Shown here: one piece after another, positions 1-10,800 of the stretch | Numbering within the stretch: position 1 is the first letter of the stretch | Layout of the letters: each line of letters starts with the position of its first letter | Assembly: GCA_037440065.1 (NCBI GenBank) | Contig: JBBIUV010000016.1 | Span: forward strand, 558,001-622,000 | DNA: 64,000 nt | From: UBA1563 sp037440065 | GTDB taxonomy: Bacteria; Bacteroidota; Ignavibacteria; Ignavibacteriales; Ignavibacteriaceae | Direction: 5' to 3' | Program-made: the position numbers and the translations under genes | The notes under the pieces: model-generated | Database searches by the model: none | Told to the model about the DNA's origin: nothing | What the model saw: only the letters and a program-made list of their open reading frames with translations

Positions 1-3000
1 AAGAGATTATAATAAAGGAAAATTAAGACTTAATTCCGCAAGTCTTATGGATGGCAAAATTGTAAAAAGTGAACTTTCGAAGCTGATTGACTATACAAAG
101 ATGGATGAACTTTGGTATCAGGTCCCGGCAAGTATGGGGGAATCATTCTGGGAAGAACCTTTTATAGATAGAGAAACAAAAAAATTATGTTCCCGTTTTT
201 CAGTCCCGATTTATAAAGATGAAAAATTTATAGGAGTTGCTTCTACGAGAATTGATCTGACAAAATTTAAGGAATTAACAAGCCACTCTTATTATAAAAC
301 AATGAACTACATAATGGTTTCGCAAAAAGGTCAGTTCATTTATCATCCAAGTACAAAAAGAATTTTCAAAGACAACATACTTACTATAAAAGGAAGCTCA
401 ATCAATCCAGATGACCAGAAAATTGAGGGTGAAAAATTGCTTAGGGGTGAGAAGGGGCGTACAATATTACGTGTTGATGATGAACCTGGGCAGAGAATTT
501 GGGCTTATACACATCCAATAAACCATACAAACTGGGGTCTCGCCATTTCTGTGCGGGAAGATGAATTATTAACAGATGTAAAAAGAATAAACCGTAACGC
601 ATTTCTTATAACTGTAGTTTTAGTTTTTATTCTCTTCTTTATTACTCTTTTTATAGCTAGAAGTATTACGAAGCCTATATTATCTTTTACAAAAGGTGTT
701 AAGAATATTCACGGGACAAAAGATAGGCGGGCGATAGAAATAAAATCGAAAGATGAAATTGGAGAGTTAGCCGGCGCGTTTAATACAATGATTAAGGAGA
801 TAGGGGAGAAAGAAAAGGAACTGCAAGATATTACTCACCGGTTCAAATTTGCCTTTCAGGCAACTAATGAAGGTATTATTGATTATTTCATTAATACCGG
901 GGAAGTATATTTCAGCGAGCAGATGTTTAAGCTGTACGGATACGAGCCAAATGAATTTACTCCTACAATAGAAAAATGGAACGCGCTTACACATCCAGAT
1001 TCTTTTCCGGTTCTGCAGGAAGCGTATAATAAAGCGATAAAGGAAAATTCCTCATATCATGTCGAAATTAAAGGCATTAAAAAGAATGGAGAAATTTTTT
1101 GGGTACAGGCAAGAAGAAAAGTTGTTGAAATCGATTCCGATGGTAAAGCGAAAAGAATAGTTGGAACCGATACAGATATAACTGAAAGAAAAAAAGTACA
1201 ATCAGAAATTCAAGAGCTGAATAAAAATCTTGAACGGAAAGTTGAAGAGAGAACAAAATCTTTAGAAGAAATTCTGAAAGAAGTAAATGCGCTAAACTCT
1301 AAACTCACTTCACAAAATATGGCTTTAAATACTTCAGCTATTGTTTCTATGGCTGATCTTGAGGGAAACATAACAGAGGTAAACGATGAATTCTGCCGGA
1401 CTTCGCAATTTACAAGGGAAGAATTAATTGGAAAGAACCATAGAATTGTCAATTCCGGACTTCACCCGGAAGAATTCTTCGCCGCTATGTGGAGGACCAT
1501 TACAGGTGGGAAAATATGGAGAGGACAACTCCGCAATAAAGCTAAAGATGGAACATATTTTTGGGTCGATGCGGTAATTGCTCCAATTTTAGATGAACAA
1601 GGTAAACTTCTTGAATATTTATCAATTCGTTTTGACATTACAGAACAAAAACTCACAGAAGAAAAAATTCTTGAGAGCAAGAATAAAACCGCAGCAATTT
1701 TAGCAGCATCAACAAACGGAATTATAACAATAAATGAAAAAGGTATTATTGAAACATTTAATCCGGCTGCAGAAAATATTTTTGGTTTCACAGAAAACGA
1801 AATACTTGGGAAGAGTGTAACTATTATAATACCGGATGAGCATGCAGTAAAACATGACACATATATTTCAAATTACTTGAAAACCGGTGAGAAAAAAGTA
1901 ATAGATAAAAGAATTGAAAATTTTGGGAAACACAAGAATGGCAATTTAATTCCTCTTGAAATTGGAATCAGTGAGGTTAATTTAAAAAATTATAGACTCT
2001 TTACTGCAATTGTAAATGATATATCGGAAAGAAAAAAAGTTGAACAAGCGTTAAAAGAAGCCGAAGAAAAGAGTAGGCTTTTTTTAGAATCGGCTAGCGA
2101 TGGAATATTCGGATGCGATACCGAAGGAAATGCTTCATTTATAAATCCGGCAGCACTAGAAATGTTAGGATTTACGGAAGAAGAGGTAGTTGGAAAGAAT
2201 ATTCACGAACTTATTCATCATTCCTATTATGACGGATCAAAATATTACCGTGAGTATTGCCCGATGTTCAAATCATATAAGACAGGTGAATCGGCCAAAG
2301 TTGATGACGAAGTTTTATGGCGAAAAGACGGTTCAAAGTTTTTCGTTGAATACTCAAGTACTGCACTTATAAAAGATGAGGCTATCATTGGATCAGTGGT
2401 AATTTTCAAAAATATCTCCCTTAGGAAGGAGATGGAACAGAAATTAAAACTTATTCAGTATGGAATAGATAATGCAAAAGACAGTATCTGCTTTGTTGAT
2501 CCCGTTGAAGGAACAATTTTAGATAGTAATATCCATGCATATGAATCTCTTGGATTTGAGAAAGATGATATTATTGGTCGAAAATTCTGGTATTTCGATA
2601 TCAATTTTATTCGTGAAGATTGGTTAGTATTTGTAGAAAAATTACGATCAGGGCAAAAAATATCGTATGAATCCACACTCTGCAGTAAAGATGATGTTCT
2701 GATTCCCGCAGAGATTAACGCTTCCTATTTTGAGTTTGAGGGAAATGGGTATATCGTTGCTTTCACCCACGATATAACAGAACGTAAAAAAGCCGAAGAG
2801 GCTCTGACAAAAGCAAAAGAAGAAGCCGATGCTGCTACTGTCGCAAAGAGCCAGTTCCTTGCAACTATGTCGCATGAAATTCGTACACCGATGAATGCAA
2901 TAATAGGATTATCGCATCTTGCATTAAAAACAAACCTTGATAAAAAACAATTCGATTATTTAATAAAGATTGATAGATCAGCAATTGCGCTTCTAGGAAT

Positions 3001-5038
3001 TATTAACGACATTCTTGACTTTTCAAAAATTGAAGCCGGCAAACTCAATATTGAGCAGGTTGATTTTGATATTGAACATGTGATGGACACCGTAGCAAAT
3101 TTGATATCTCAAAAGGCACAAGAAAAAGGATTGGAATTTTCTGTACACATTGCTAAAGATGTTCCTCTTAATTTAATAGGCGATCCGTTAAGAATCGGTC
3201 AGATCATAACAAATTATTGCAGTAACTCAGTTAAGTTTACTGAAAAAGGTGATATTATTGTTTCAGCTGAAGTTGAGGAACGAAACAAAGACAAAGTAAA
3301 AGTTAAATTCTCTGTAAGAGATACAGGAATTGGTTTAACACCGGAACATCTCGCAAAAATGTTCCAATCTTTCTCTCAAGCCGATAGTTCTACAACTCGT
3401 AAATACGGAGGAACAGGACTAGGGTTGGCTATAAGTAAGAGACTAGCAGAGTTGATGGGAGGAAGTACCTGGGCAGAAAGTGAATTTGGAAAAGGAAGTA
3501 CCTTCTTTTTTACAGCAGAATTGCTTGTGCAAAAAGAACAGAAAAAAGATGAATACATTCCGGCAATTGATTTAAGAGGATTGCGGGTTCTTGTTTGTGA
3601 TGATAACGAAACTGCACGTGAGATATTAAAAGAAGCTCTTGAAACATTTTCCTTTGAAGTAACTGTAACAAAGTCAGGTGAAGAGGCTATTGGAAGATTG
3701 GTAAATGAGAGAGAGCATCCATATGAATTGGTTTTGATGGATTGGAAAATGCCGGAGATGGATGGATTAGAAGCATCAAGAATTATTCTTGAAGAAAAAA
3801 ATATTAAAACACCAACAATAATTATGGTAACGGCTTTTGGCAAAGATGAAATTGCGGAAAAGGCGAAAAGTTTGGGGATAAAAGCTTTTCTTACTAAACC
3901 AATTTCCTACTCTATGTTGTTCGATACAATCATGGAAGTATTTGGCAAAGAGATCAAAACAAAACGGGCACGAAGTCAAAAAGGGACCAAACATCTGCAA
4001 GCACTTGAAAAAATAAAAGGAGCAAAGATCCTCTTAACTGAAGACAACGAGATCAATCAGCAAGTTGCTACAGAACTATTTGAAGATGCTGGATTTGATG
4101 TTGAAATTGCAAATAATGGGAAAATTGCACTTGAGAAAGTGTTGGCATCTGGTTCACCATCAATGTATGACATTGTTTTAATGGATCTTCAAATGCCAGT
4201 GATGGATGGATATACAGCTACTTTAGAAATACGAAAACATAGGTCAAGTGCGGAAATCCCAATTGTTGCCATGACTGCTGATGCAATGATGGGAATAAAA
4301 GAAAAATGTTTAGAGGTTGGCATGCAAGGATTTGTTACGAAACCTATCGATCCCGATGAAGTATTTGGGGCAATAGTTGAGTGGATAAAACCGGGCGAAA
4401 GAAAAGTTGTTGAAAAAAAGAAAGAAGATTCTATATCCTTTGAAGAATTCATAATTCCGGAAATTACTGGAATTGATTCAGTGGATGGTTTAGCTAGAGT
4501 TGGTGGAAATAAAAAACTGTACTTAAATCTTCTAGAAAAATTTTACAATAGTAATAGTAATGTGATCGAGGAAATTAAATCTGCACTTAGAGAATCTGAT
4601 CAGGAAAAATCAGTTCGCTTGGCACATACCGTAAAAGGAGTAGCTGGAAACTTAGGAGCAAAAACATTAAATAAAATTGCTGCTGTAGTCGAATCAGATC
4701 TTAAACAAAACCATAAGGAATCCATTACTAAAGATTTGGAAGAACTCGAAAAGGAACTTTCAGCAGTCCTAACCTCAATAAAAAAATGGTTGAATGAGAA
4801 AACTAAAGTGACGACAAGCGAAGACAATGCAAAACTTGATGTCGAGAAATTTAATGCACTTATAAGTGAGTTAAAACAATTTATTGAGGATAATGACTTC
4901 GAATCAAGCAATAAACTCGAAGAAATTCTACGACTTCCCGGTATTGGAAATTATCGTGATGAATTAAAAAATGTCGAAAAGTTAATTAGTGACTATATGT
5001 TTGATGATGCATTAGAATTGTTAAACAAAATTGTTTAA
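1..5038 (+). CDS. Hybrid sensor histidine kinase (Cache-HAMP-PAS x5-HisKA-HATPase-REC-REC-HPt), 5' end missing
   Basis: The frame is open back to base 2, so the gene starts before the window; residues here are counted from the ATG at 47, which is probably internal. Residues 1-175 look like the distal half of a periplasmic Cache sensor. A membrane helix follows near 183-207, then HAMP (to about 258), PAS domains near 265-385, 430-535, 545-660, 675-790 and 800-912, HisKA with His943, and an ATPase domain near 1050-1165. Two receiver domains carry Asp1232 and Asp1380, and an HPt domain carries His1527. The layout is that of a membrane kinase running a multistep phosphorelay. The last 80 residues form a helical tail of unknown role. 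The HisKA-to-end half closely resembles the kinase at 7867-11676. The ligand is unknown and no DNA-binding output is fused. Confidence 0.93.
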   Translation, partial: RDYNKGKLRLNSASLMDGKIVKSELSKLIDYTKMDELWYQVPASMGESFWEEPFIDRETKKLCSRFSVPIYKDEKFIGVASTRIDLTKFKELTSHSYYKTMNYIMVSQKGQFIYHPSTKRIFKDNILTIKGSSINPDDQKIEGEKLLRGEKGRTILRVDDEPGQRIWAYTHPINHTNWGLAISVREDELLTDVKRINRNAFLITVVLVFILFFITLFIARSITKPILSFTKGVKNIHGTKDRRAIEIKSKDEIGELAGAFNTMIKEIGEKEKELQDITHRFKFAFQATNEGIIDYFINTGEVYFSEQMFKLYGYEPNEFTPTIEKWNALTHPDSFPVLQEAYNKAIKENSSYHVEIKGIKKNGEIFWVQARRKVVEIDSDGKAKRIVGTDTDITERKKVQSEIQELNKNLERKVEERTKSLEEILKEVNALNSKLTSQNMALNTSAIVSMADLEGNITEVNDEFCRTSQFTREELIGKNHRIVNSGLHPEEFFAAMWRTITGGKIWRGQLRNKAKDGTYFWVDAVIAPILDEQGKLLEYLSIRFDITEQKLTEEKILESKNKTAAILAASTNGIITINEKGIIETFNPAAENIFGFTENEILGKSVTIIIPDEHAVKHDTYISNYLKTGEKKVIDKRIENFGKHKNGNLIPLEIGISEVNLKNYRLFTAIVNDISERKKVEQALKEAEEKSRLFLESASDGIFGCDTEGNASFINPAALEMLGFTEEEVVGKNIHELIHHSYYDGSKYYREYCPMFKSYKTGESAKVDDEVLWRKDGSKFFVEYSSTALIKDEAIIGSVVIFKNISLRKEMEQKLKLIQYGIDNAKDSICFVDPVEGTILDSNIHAYESLGFEKDDIIGRKFWYFDINFIREDWLVFVEKLRSGQKISYESTLCSKDDVLIPAEINASYFEFEGNGYIVAFTHDITERKKAEEALTKAKEEADAATVAKSQFLATMSHEIRTPMNAIIGLSHLALKTNLDKKQFDYLIKIDRSAIALLGIINDILDFSKIEAGKLNIEQVDFDIEHVMDTVANLISQKAQEKGLEFSVHIAKDVPLNLIGDPLRIGQIITNYCSNSVKFTEKGDIIVSAEVEERNKDKVKVKFSVRDTGIGLTPEHLAKMFQSFSQADSSTTRKYGGTGLGLAISKRLAELMGGSTWAESEFGKGSTFFFTAELLVQKEQKKDEYIPAIDLRGLRVLVCDDNETAREILKEALETFSFEVTVTKSGEEAIGRLVNEREHPYELVLMDWKMPEMDGLEASRIILEEKNIKTPTIIMVTAFGKDEIAEKAKSLGIKAFLTKPISYSMLFDTIMEVFGKEIKTKRARSQKGTKHLQALEKIKGAKILLTEDNEINQQVATELFEDAGFDVEIANNGKIALEKVLASGSPSMYDIVLMDLQMPVMDGYTATLEIRKHRSSAEIPIVAMTADAMMGIKEKCLEVGMQGFVTKPIDPDEVFGAIVEWIKPGERKVVEKKKEDSISFEEFIIPEITGIDSVDGLARVGGNKKLYLNLLEKFYNSNSNVIEEIKSALRESDQEKSVRLAHTVKGVAGNLGAKTLNKIAAVVESDLKQNHKESITKDLEELEKELSAVLTSIKKWLNEKTKVTTSEDNAKLDVEKFNALISELKQFIEDNDFESSNKLEEILRLPGIGNYRDELKNVEKLISDYMFDDALELLNKIV

Positions 5039-5161
5039 ATGCGATCATGAGTTTATGAATATTTAAATAGTCGTAAAGCGCAAATAAGATTTTAATTCGA
5101 CTGGAATAATTAAATATGTCACACAAAAAAATCTTTTTTTATTAACGGAGAGGAACAAAAA

Positions 5162-7219
5162 ATGATCAAGAAAAAACTATTCTTATCGGCAGTATCTTTA
5201 TTAAGTATTTTGTTATCATCGTTTGTGATCGCACAAGAAGACGAAAATGATCGCAACGTATTTCAACTCAGTTTGGAAGAGTTGATGAATGTGGTAATCA
5301 CACCTTCCAGAATACCACGGTTTGCTGAAAATGTTACTCAAAAGATTGATGTAATCAATTCTCAAGAAATTCAACAAACTGTAAGCGGGAATAGAAATAT
5401 TTGTGAAGTGATCGGGAAACTTCCCGGCGCATCGGTTACTGTGCTTTCACGTAATGACGCAAACTGGGGAACGTATGGTGGTATTGGTCCAAAATACAGT
5501 ACCTATATGCTCCAAGGAATTCCACTTGATGCTTTTGTTGATCCAATGTCGCTTGATCTAAATGCAATTGATCGAATAGAAGTTCAACGCGGACCTGCCT
5601 CAGTCTTTTATCCGAACTTCTTATCTCAAGATTTTGCTGGAAATCAAACTCCGCTTGGCGGGACAATCAACTTAATCTTAAAAGAAAAAATTACTAAACA
5701 GGGAACTTCCGTTTCGACTTCTTTTGGCTCTTATAATACGTTGAACGGACAAATATTTCATCAGAACCATACCGTTCGATTCCATTATTTTATCGGCACT
5801 TCATATGAGATTTCCGACTATGTGAATTACGGAACAGATAGCTCATGGCTGAATATCAAGAAAAATCCGGCATATAAAAAGACAAAGTTATATGGTGGAG
5901 TAACTTATTTTGTTGATGAAGAAGAGAAGCAAAAAATTTCCGTTTTTGCCCAAGAGACATGGCATGATGGTGATAAAGGACGAGTCTATCAGCAATTTGG
6001 AAATCTGTATGGAACGCTTAATACCGGCTACAGTATCATTTTTAATGATGAACTCAGTATGCAATCTCACTTCGGTGTTCGGTCTTATGACAGAGCGTGG
6101 CAGGAAAGTGTTTACGGAGGAAGTGATACATTAAAATCAAATGCGGGAGTTAACCAGATAATTATTCCTGTCGATATCTCTTTATCGTGGGCACATGGGA
6201 AAAATAATGTTTTAAGTATTGGATCCGATTATCAAAATGCAAAATATTTTACGTGGGCTGATCCGCTTGCTGGTTACAGAATTTATGGGAATAAATCATC
6301 TGCAACGCAAATTGGTATTTATGCTCAAGAAGAATGGAGCCCGATAGAACAGTTTGTACTTAGAAGCGGGTTAAGATTTGCTTACATTAAAAATGTTATT
6401 GAGTTATCGAATGGTTTTACCCCCTCAAACAATAACGATTCATGGAATAAACTGCTTTGGAGTGTAGGGACGCGTTATTCTGTTAACAAAATGATCGCAC
6501 TCTTTGCGAATGCCGGAAGTAGTTTTGCCACTCCAGCGCTAAAATCAATAGCAGGAACAATTCCAATTACCGATTTGCGAATAGTGGGACATGATGGACA
6601 ATTACCGAACTCAAATTTAAAACCTGAAAGTGGTATTGGCACGGATCTAGGGATTGATGTGAAACTCATGCCCGATTTAAATCTTAGTGCGCGATTCTTT
6701 TATACAAACATTCAAGATGCGATAGTTGATAATGTTGTTAGTCAAAATCCTTCTCAATCGCAATCGATTAACACTGGATCATCAAGTTCCATAGGTAGTG
6801 AGATTGGACTAACGCAAAGATCTCTAGATGGACTCGCCTGGTATTTAAATTTAACATTATTAAAGTCAAAAACAATAAATGATTTGAATAGTGACCAGAA
6901 CAATATTGAAATTCCTTTTTCTCCAAAAGAAATTCTTAATGCCGGATGCAGTTATACATTTCAAATGGGTTTAACGGTTGCTCCATCACTGAACTACAAT
7001 GGCGGATTTTATGACAGAACTTCTAAGTCATCGCGCAACTGGTTCAAACCGGGAGTTACAATAAATGTGTTTGCCGAACAAAATATTATTACCAAAGATT
7101 CTTATTCATTAAAATGCTTTACTCAACTTTACAACATCACGAATAATGATTACGAAATGCCCTGGCAGTTCAAGAATCCAGGGTTCTCAGCAATGTTCGG
7201 TCTCAAAACATCTTTTTAA
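5162..7219 (+). CDS. TonB-dependent outer membrane receptor
   Basis: Residues 1-24 form a signal peptide. Residues 43-50 (NVVITPSR) resemble the TonB box of BtuB-type receptors. A plug domain follows to about residue 165, with the typical IDRIEVQRGP stretch, then a 22-strand type barrel ending in an aromatic residue (Phe685). The length is usual for a receptor without a carboxypeptidase-like N-terminal domain. A purine-rich ribosome site (GGAGAGG) precedes the ATG. The next genes encode a YfiR-like periplasmic protein and a CHASE8 kinase, so the receptor probably belongs to a sensing or uptake unit with them. The substrate is unknown; the BtuB-like TonB box alone does not prove cobalamin transport. 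Confidence 0.9.
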   Translation: MIKKKLFLSAVSLLSILLSSFVIAQEDENDRNVFQLSLEELMNVVITPSRIPRFAENVTQKIDVINSQEIQQTVSGNRNICEVIGKLPGASVTVLSRNDANWGTYGGIGPKYSTYMLQGIPLDAFVDPMSLDLNAIDRIEVQRGPASVFYPNFLSQDFAGNQTPLGGTINLILKEKITKQGTSVSTSFGSYNTLNGQIFHQNHTVRFHYFIGTSYEISDYVNYGTDSSWLNIKKNPAYKKTKLYGGVTYFVDEEEKQKISVFAQETWHDGDKGRVYQQFGNLYGTLNTGYSIIFNDELSMQSHFGVRSYDRAWQESVYGGSDTLKSNAGVNQIIIPVDISLSWAHGKNNVLSIGSDYQNAKYFTWADPLAGYRIYGNKSSATQIGIYAQEEWSPIEQFVLRSGLRFAYIKNVIELSNGFTPSNNNDSWNKLLWSVGTRYSVNKMIALFANAGSSFATPALKSIAGTIPITDLRIVGHDGQLPNSNLKPESGIGTDLGIDVKLMPDLNLSARFFYTNIQDAIVDNVVSQNPSQSQSINTGSSSSIGSEIGLTQRSLDGLAWYLNLTLLKSKTINDLNSDQNNIEIPFSPKEILNAGCSYTFQMGLTVAPSLNYNGGFYDRTSKSSRNWFKPGVTINVFAEQNIITKDSYSLKCFTQLYNITNNDYEMPWQFKNPGFSAMFGLKTSF

Positions 7220-7262
7220 GTAAATATGAAAATGGTTACAGTTATTTAAGAGAAACTTTATA

Positions 7263-7865
7263 ATGGAACTAAAACGTAAAAATAATCTTACCCCACATTT
7301 CATTGTTGGGAACATCTTGCATCACTTAATTTGTATCATTGTGCTTTCTACTGCCGCTCAGTTTTTGCCGTCCATTCCTGTTAGTGAGACCCAAATTGAG
7401 TTAGAAGCTAAGGTTAAAGCAGCTTACATTAATAATTTTACCAGGTTTATTTATTGGAAAAGTGAAGAATCGGGGAATGATAAAGAGCCTATCATAATTG
7501 GTGTTTATGGAAATGATATTATCGGAGACATTCTTACTGATTATTCTAAAAAACAGTCATGCGGACAAAGTGTAATTATTAAAAAATTCAAAAAGAAAAT
7601 AAGTGAAGTTGGCAATTGTCACTTACTTTTTATCTCCCATTCTGAACAACAACAATTATCATTGGTCCTTAAAGAGCTAGAAGGAACGAATGTGTTGACA
7701 GTCAGTGACATTCCAAATTTTGCAAAACAAGGTGGAATGATCGGATTCTATTTGGAACAAAACAGGATAAAGATTGAAATTAATCTTAATGAGACAAATA
7801 AAGCAGGATTAAGGGTAAGCGCCAAACTACTCGAGGTCGCGAGGATCATTAATACGGAGGATTAA
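7263..7865 (+). CDS. YfiR-family periplasmic regulator (DUF4154)
   Basis: The protein has a hydrophobic export segment near residues 15-37, then a domain matching the YfiR/DUF4154 pattern: KVKAAYINNFTRFIYW at the start, a Cys100-Cys119 pair, and a closing stretch (LRVSAKLLEVARII) typical of the family. In Pseudomonas, YfiR is a periplasmic inhibitor of the CHASE8-type diguanylate cyclase YfiN (established). Here the next gene, one base downstream, encodes a CHASE8-like histidine kinase, so the same periplasmic contact may control phosphorylation rather than c-di-GMP (inference). The gene lies 43 bases after the TonB receptor and probably shares its transcript. Confidence 0.82.
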   Translation: MELKRKNNLTPHFIVGNILHHLICIIVLSTAAQFLPSIPVSETQIELEAKVKAAYINNFTRFIYWKSEESGNDKEPIIIGVYGNDIIGDILTDYSKKQSCGQSVIIKKFKKKISEVGNCHLLFISHSEQQQLSLVLKELEGTNVLTVSDIPNFAKQGGMIGFYLEQNRIKIEINLNETNKAGLRVSAKLLEVARIINTED

Positions 7866-7866
7866 A

Positions 7867-10800
7867 ATGAATAGACTAATTAGTAAACTACCGATAAAAA
7901 CCAAGCAGTTGCTCATCACTATGGTAACAACGATAGTTTGCCTTATTATTGCGGGAGCTACGATAATTATTTATACCAATAATTATATTAAGCAGGCAAT
8001 GGTAAAAGATATCACATCAATCAGTGCTCTAATTGCGGATAGAAGTACTGCAGCTTTAACATTTCAAGATTCCCGACTTGCAGAAGAAAATTTAACTGCA
8101 CTTAGTATAAAACCTTCTATTGTTTTTGCATCAATCGTAACTGAGGAGGGGATCATATTTGCAACATACAAAAATGAAAGAGGTAAAAGTTTTAATATAA
8201 ATGCACGCAGTAAAAAATTGGGATACTATTTTGAGAACGGATACCTCAAGATATTCTCACCTATATCACTTGATGGAAAAACAATAGGAACAGTATTTAT
8301 ATGTGCAGATCTAACCGAACTTAATAATCAACAAAACGGGATAATACTTTTTGTTTTAGGGATTATTGTACTCGGTTCAATTATTGCGTATTTCCTCTCA
8401 TCAAAGCTACAGCTATTTGTCTCACGCCCTTTGCTTGAGCTTATTAAAACAACCCGGCTTATATCAAACAAAAATGATTTTTCATTGCGCGCTGTAAGAA
8501 GTACAAATGATGAAATTGGTACTCTTGTTAGCTCATTTAATAAAATGTTAGAAACGATTGATTCTCAAAATATTGAAAAGAAAAAGTTAATCGATGACTT
8601 AAAAGAACGTGAGGCAATGCTTGACACAATTCTTGATACGATTCCACAATCAATTTATTGGAAGGATAAAAATGGTATTTATATCGGTTGTAATAAATCA
8701 TTTGCTCGAACTATCGGAGTTGAAAGTCCCGAGTTTATTATTAACAAAAGTGACTTTGATATTTTCCCTGAAGAAAAAGCTGCTCTTTTAACCGCTCAAG
8801 AAAAAATCGTGGTTAATAGTGGAGTGTCATTGATGCATAGAGCTGAATCTAAGATAGGGAAAGATGGAAAAAACCAATGGAATGATGTATCCAAAATACC
8901 TGTAGTTGATTCGGATGGGGATGTATTTGCTTTACTAGGAATTATTGAAGATATAACGGAGCGGAAAAAAGCAGAGGAAGCATTAAGATATGAACGTGCA
9001 TTGTTGAGAACTATTATCGATAATTTGCCTGATGCCATTTATACAAAAGACATCAACTGTAATAAAACACTTGCAAATAAAGCTGATTTGCGAAACATGG
9101 GTGTTACAACCGAAGCTGAAGTACTCGGAAAAAATGATTTTGATACGCATCCAAAAGAATTGGCAGAAGGATTTTATAGCGATGATCAAAAAGTGATCAC
9201 AACCGGACAACCCGTTTTAAATCGTGAAGAATATGTGGTGAATGCACAAGGGGGAAAAAATTGGTTGCTTACATCAAAACTACCGTTACGCGATGAAAGT
9301 GGTGAGGTAATCGGATTGATAGGTATCGGTCATGATATAACAGAGCGAAAAAAGGCAGAAGAAGCATTAATCTTTAATCAAGAACACTTGGAGGAACTTG
9401 TAAAAACAAGAACTGCTGAGTTGGAGTTGGAAAAAGAGCGTGCAGAATCTGCAGATAAAATCAAATCTTCTTTTCTTGCGACCATGTCTCATGAAATCAG
9501 AACGCCGATGAATGCCATTATTGGACTTTCAAACCTTGCATTAAAAACAAAGCTTGATAATAAACAACTTGATTACATTACAAAAATAGATCGCTCTGCA
9601 AAAGCTTTGCTGGGGATAATAAATGACATATTAGATTTTTCAAAAATTGAAGCTGGAAAGCTTTCAATTGAAAAAGTTGATTTTGATATCGAAGTCGTAC
9701 TAGATACTGTGACAAATCTGATTTCTCAAAAAGCACAGGAAAAAGGATTAGAATTTTCTATTCATCTTGGGAAAGATGTTCCTTTAAACTTAGTAGGTGA
9801 TCCTCTGCGTGTTGGACAGATAATCACAAACTACTGCAGTAATGCGATAAAATTTACTAGAGAAGGAGAAATTCTGATTGATATTCAATTGGAAGAAAAA
9901 ATATCGGATGAACAGATTAAGTTAAAGTTTTCGGTAAAAGATACCGGTATAGGTTTAACAGAAGAGCAAAAAAAGAAAATGTTCCAATCTTTCTCGCAAG
10001 CGGATGGAACTACAACAAGAAAGTATGGAGGTACGGGACTCGGACTGGCTATCAGTAAACGCTTAGCTGAATTAATGCGAGGCAATACTGGGGTTGAAAG
10101 TGTTTATGGAAAGGGGAGTACTTTCTATTTTGTTGCAGAATTTGGCATACAAAAATCTCAGAAGCGACTTGATTATGTTCCCTCTATTGATCTAAGAGGA
10201 ATGAGTGTTTTGGTGTGTGATGATAACGAAACATCACGAATAATACTGAAAGAGGCGCTTGAAACTTTTTCGTTCAAAGTTACTACGGTAAATTCTGGAA
10301 TCGAAGCAATTGAAATATGTGCTGATAGTAATCATCATTTTGAACTTGTTTTGATGGATTGGAAAATGCCTAGAATGGATGGACTTGAAACTGCCCAAAA
10401 TATCTTCAATCTACAGAAGTCAAAGACTCCAACAATCATTATGGTAACAGCTTTCGGTAAAGAAGAAATTGCTGAAAAAGCACAACAAATTGGAATTAAA
10501 GGATTTCTTAATAAACCTGTTTCTTACTCAACTCTTTTTGATACGATTATGGATGTTTTTGGCAAAGAGGTAAGATCACATCACTCGGCAATTGAAAAGG
10601 GAACAAAGCATTTAGCAGCGCTTGAAAAGATTAAAGGGGCAAAAATTCTTCTAACTGAAGATAATGATATTAATCAGCAAGTCGCATCAGAGTTACTCGA
10701 AAATGCCGGTTTTAGCGTTGATATCGCAAACAATGGGAAAGAATCGGTTGAAATGGTGATGGCATCAGGTTCTCCATCTAAATATGATATTGTCTTGATG